39,712 nt of DNA from Acidimicrobiaceae bacterium (GTDB lineage Bacteria; Actinomycetota; Acidimicrobiia; Acidimicrobiales; RAAP-2). The notes below the pieces were generated by a model that was not told where the DNA came from, made no database searches, and worked only from the letters and a program-made list of their open reading frames with translations. Shown here in pieces: positions 37,884-39,712 of the stretch (position 1 is its first letter; each line of letters begins with the position of its first letter). The translations under genes and the position numbers were made by a program. The DNA lies in contig PLER01000098.1 of assembly GCA_003136495.1 (NCBI GenBank), positions 186 through 39,897 of the forward strand, in the 5' to 3' direction.

Positions 37884-38627
37884 TTACTCCGGACCGTTCA
37901 TCGCCTCGAGTTCCGCCAGGAGCGCCCGGTCCTCGGCGCTGAGCCCGCCGCGCGCTTCGATCAGGTCACTTCGTCGCTCGATCGTGCGCGCCAGCGCCTG
38001 GGCGCGCCGCCAGCGTTCGATCTTCGCGTGGTCCCCCGAGAGGAGTACCTCGGGCACTCGACGCCCTCTGACCTCGGCCGGCTTGGTGTAGTGGGGGTAC
38101 TCGAGCAGGCCGTCACCGAAGGACTCGTCTCGACTGGACTCGTCGTTCCCGAGGGCCCCGGGCCGGAGTCGCACGACCGCTTCGATCACGCAGAGCGCCG
38201 CGAGTTCTCCACCCGCGAGTACGAAGTCACCGAGGGAGAGCTCGTCATCCACCACGAGATCGAGGGCGCGCTGGTCGAATCCCTCGTAGCGACCCGAGAG
38301 CAGCGTGAAGCCCTCGAGGGCGCTGAGCTCGTGGGCGACTTGATGGGTGAACACTCGACCCGAGGGGGTGAGCGCAATCACCGGTCGCGCGAGGTCGGGG
38401 GTGGACTCGATGGTGGCGATGATGGGTTCGGCGCGCAGCACCATCCCGGCGCCGCCCCCGAAGGGCGTGTCGTCGACGCTGCGGTGCACGTCGGTGCTCG
38501 CGTCTCGAAAGTCGTGGAGGTGCAACTCCCAGATCCCACGATCGCGCGCGCGGCCGAGCACCGAGGTGGACGCGTAACTGGCCACCGCCTCGGGGAACAG
38601 CGTGAGGACGTCGATCCGTAGCGTCAT
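37884..38627 (-). CDS. trmD: tRNA (guanine-N1)-methyltransferase
   Basis: MTLRIDVLTLFPEAV...DDTPFGGGAGMVLRAEP...LSGRYEGFDQRALDLVVDDELSLGDFVLAGGELAA. Confidence 0.97.
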   Translation of the reverse strand: MTLRIDVLTLFPEAVASYASTSVLGRARDRGIWELHLHDFRDASTDVHRSVDDTPFGGGAGMVLRAEPIIATIESTPDLARPVIALTPSGRVFTHQVAHELSALEGFTLLSGRYEGFDQRALDLVVDDELSLGDFVLAGGELAALCVIEAVVRLRPGALGNDESSRDESFGDGLLEYPHYTKPAEVRGRRVPEVLLSGDHAKIERWRRAQALARTIERRSDLIEARGGLSAEDRALLAELEAMNGPE

Positions 38628-39097
38628 TCGAACAGCCCTTCGGGTGGGTCGACCACGACGCGGACGTTGGGCTCGAGGTCGGTGACGAAGGTGAGCGGCA
38701 CCAGTGCACCCGAATCGAGCACCATCAGGTCGCTCGCGGGGTTGGCTTCGACGTCGACGACGACCCCGCGACGCACCCCGGCCACGTCGACGACCTCGGC
38801 GCCGAAGAGTTGGTCAATCCAGATCACGCTGTCGTCCTCGAGTCGCGGAGCCGACAGCACGACGCCGCGCCAGTCGTCGGCCTCTTCGCGGGTGGTGATG
38901 CGATCAAAGCGCACGATGAATCGTGCCTGGTGGGCCGCGGCGGCTTCGACGACGAGCGGACCGCGGTCGCTCGTGAGGGTCGTACCGACCGCCAGTCGTT
39001 CGACGCGGTCGCTCCACAGGTCGACTTGGACCTGACCGCGAAGACCGTGGGCCTTTACGATGCGCCCGACTTCGAGCGTGGGACGCTCGACGGTCAC
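38624..39097 (-). CDS. rimM: Ribosome maturation factor RimM
   Basis: LEVGRIVKAHGLRGQVQVDLWSDRVERL...; GTG start at 39097 follows the KH gene stop. Confidence 0.92.
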   Translation of the reverse strand: MTVERPTLEVGRIVKAHGLRGQVQVDLWSDRVERLAVGTTLTSDRGPLVVEAAAAHQARFIVRFDRITTREEADDWRGVVLSAPRLEDDSVIWIDQLFGAEVVDVAGVRRGVVVDVEANPASDLMVLDSGALVPLTFVTDLEPNVRVVVDPPEGLFE

Positions 39098-39098
39098 C

Positions 39099-39455
39099 TC
39101 AGTCGACGATGTCGACGGAGGTGGTGACCCCGTCTCGTGCTCCCGCGGCGCCGACCAGCGCCCGGATCGCCTGCGCGGTGCGGCCGCGACGTCCGATGAT
39201 GCGACCCATGTCGTTGGGTCCGACGCTGAGCGAGAGGATGACCTTGCCCTGGCGCTCAGAGACCTCAATGGCGACGGCGTTGGGGTCTTCGGCGAGGGAC
39301 TTGGCGATGAACTCAAGCACCGCCGTCGCGCTCAGCGCTCGGTCCGCCTGATTGACGTCTCTGTCGTCGTTGACGTCGTCGTCCTCGTACTCATCCACCT
39401 CGTCGTCAATGGTGTTGACGTCGCCCGCGACGTAGTCGTCCTCGGCGTCGCTCAC
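39099..39455 (-). CDS. khpA: KH-domain RNA-binding protein (KhpA-like) with acidic N-terminal extension
   Basis: VGPNDMGRIIGRRGRTAQAIRALVGAAGA; rpsP-khpA-rimM gene order. Confidence 0.92.
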   Translation of the reverse strand: MSDAEDDYVAGDVNTIDDEVDEYEDDDVNDDRDVNQADRALSATAVLEFIAKSLAEDPNAVAIEVSERQGKVILSLSVGPNDMGRIIGRRGRTAQAIRALVGAAGARDGVTTSVDIVD

Positions 39456-39712
39456 GTGGCGGCCTTGGACGCCTTGGAGGCTTCGAACGCCTCGAGGGCG
39501 CCGGAGATCTTTAAGAGCTTCTCGACGCGCTCGGTGGGCTGGGCACCGTGCTGGAGCCAGTGCAGGACCTTATCGTTGTCGATCTTTAGGACCATCTCGG
39601 GTTCGGCGATGGAGATCCCGCGTGGCTGGTAGGTGCCGACGATCTCTAAAAAGGCGCCCGAACGCGCACGGCGACTCTCGGCGGCGACGACGCGATAGGT
39701 GGGTTGCTTCTT
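39452..39712 (-). CDS. rpsP: 30S ribosomal protein S16, C-terminal part (runs off right edge)
   Basis: Minus frame KKQPTYRVVAAESRRARSGAFLEIVGTYQPRGISIAEPEMVLKIDNDKVLHWLQHGAQPTERVEKLLKISG. Confidence 0.93.
   Translation of the reverse strand, partial: KKQPTYRVVAAESRRARSGAFLEIVGTYQPRGISIAEPEMVLKIDNDKVLHWLQHGAQPTERVEKLLKISGALEAFEASKASKAAT

Overview
This is a GC-rich actinobacterial chromosomal window. The F420-type flavoproteins, the actinobacterial PspA/HtpX/PspAB block and the GC-rich codon usage suggest a deep-branching lineage such as Acidimicrobiia, but that assignment is inference only. Most of the window is ordinary housekeeping. It holds a photolyase fragment at the left edge, nrdJ, glpK, an aminotransferase, a ROK kinase, a GT4 glycosyltransferase, folA, purK/purE, fumC, nfo and the rpsP-khpA-rimM-trmD-rplS ribosomal block at the right edge. 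Accessory content includes a VapBC-like pair whose antitoxin has an unexplained C-terminal extension, a small cluster of Cys-motif proteins, an arsenic operon (arsR <> arsI-aqpS-arsC) with twin operators, chrA, and an FAD/MBL/cNMP-binding cluster. The strongest unlisted signal is regulatory. At least 13 genes have a TANNNT hexamer 6-7 nt upstream of the ATG/GTG, which is the signature of leaderless mRNAs. These include a divergent nfo/PPOX pair whose start codons are only 13 bp apart with interlocked -10 elements. Two NrdR-box-like sites spaced exactly 31 bp lie just downstream of a consensus sigma-70 promoter for nrdJ. I found no CRISPR array, transposase, integrase or prophage. All calls were made by eye; no database search was run.
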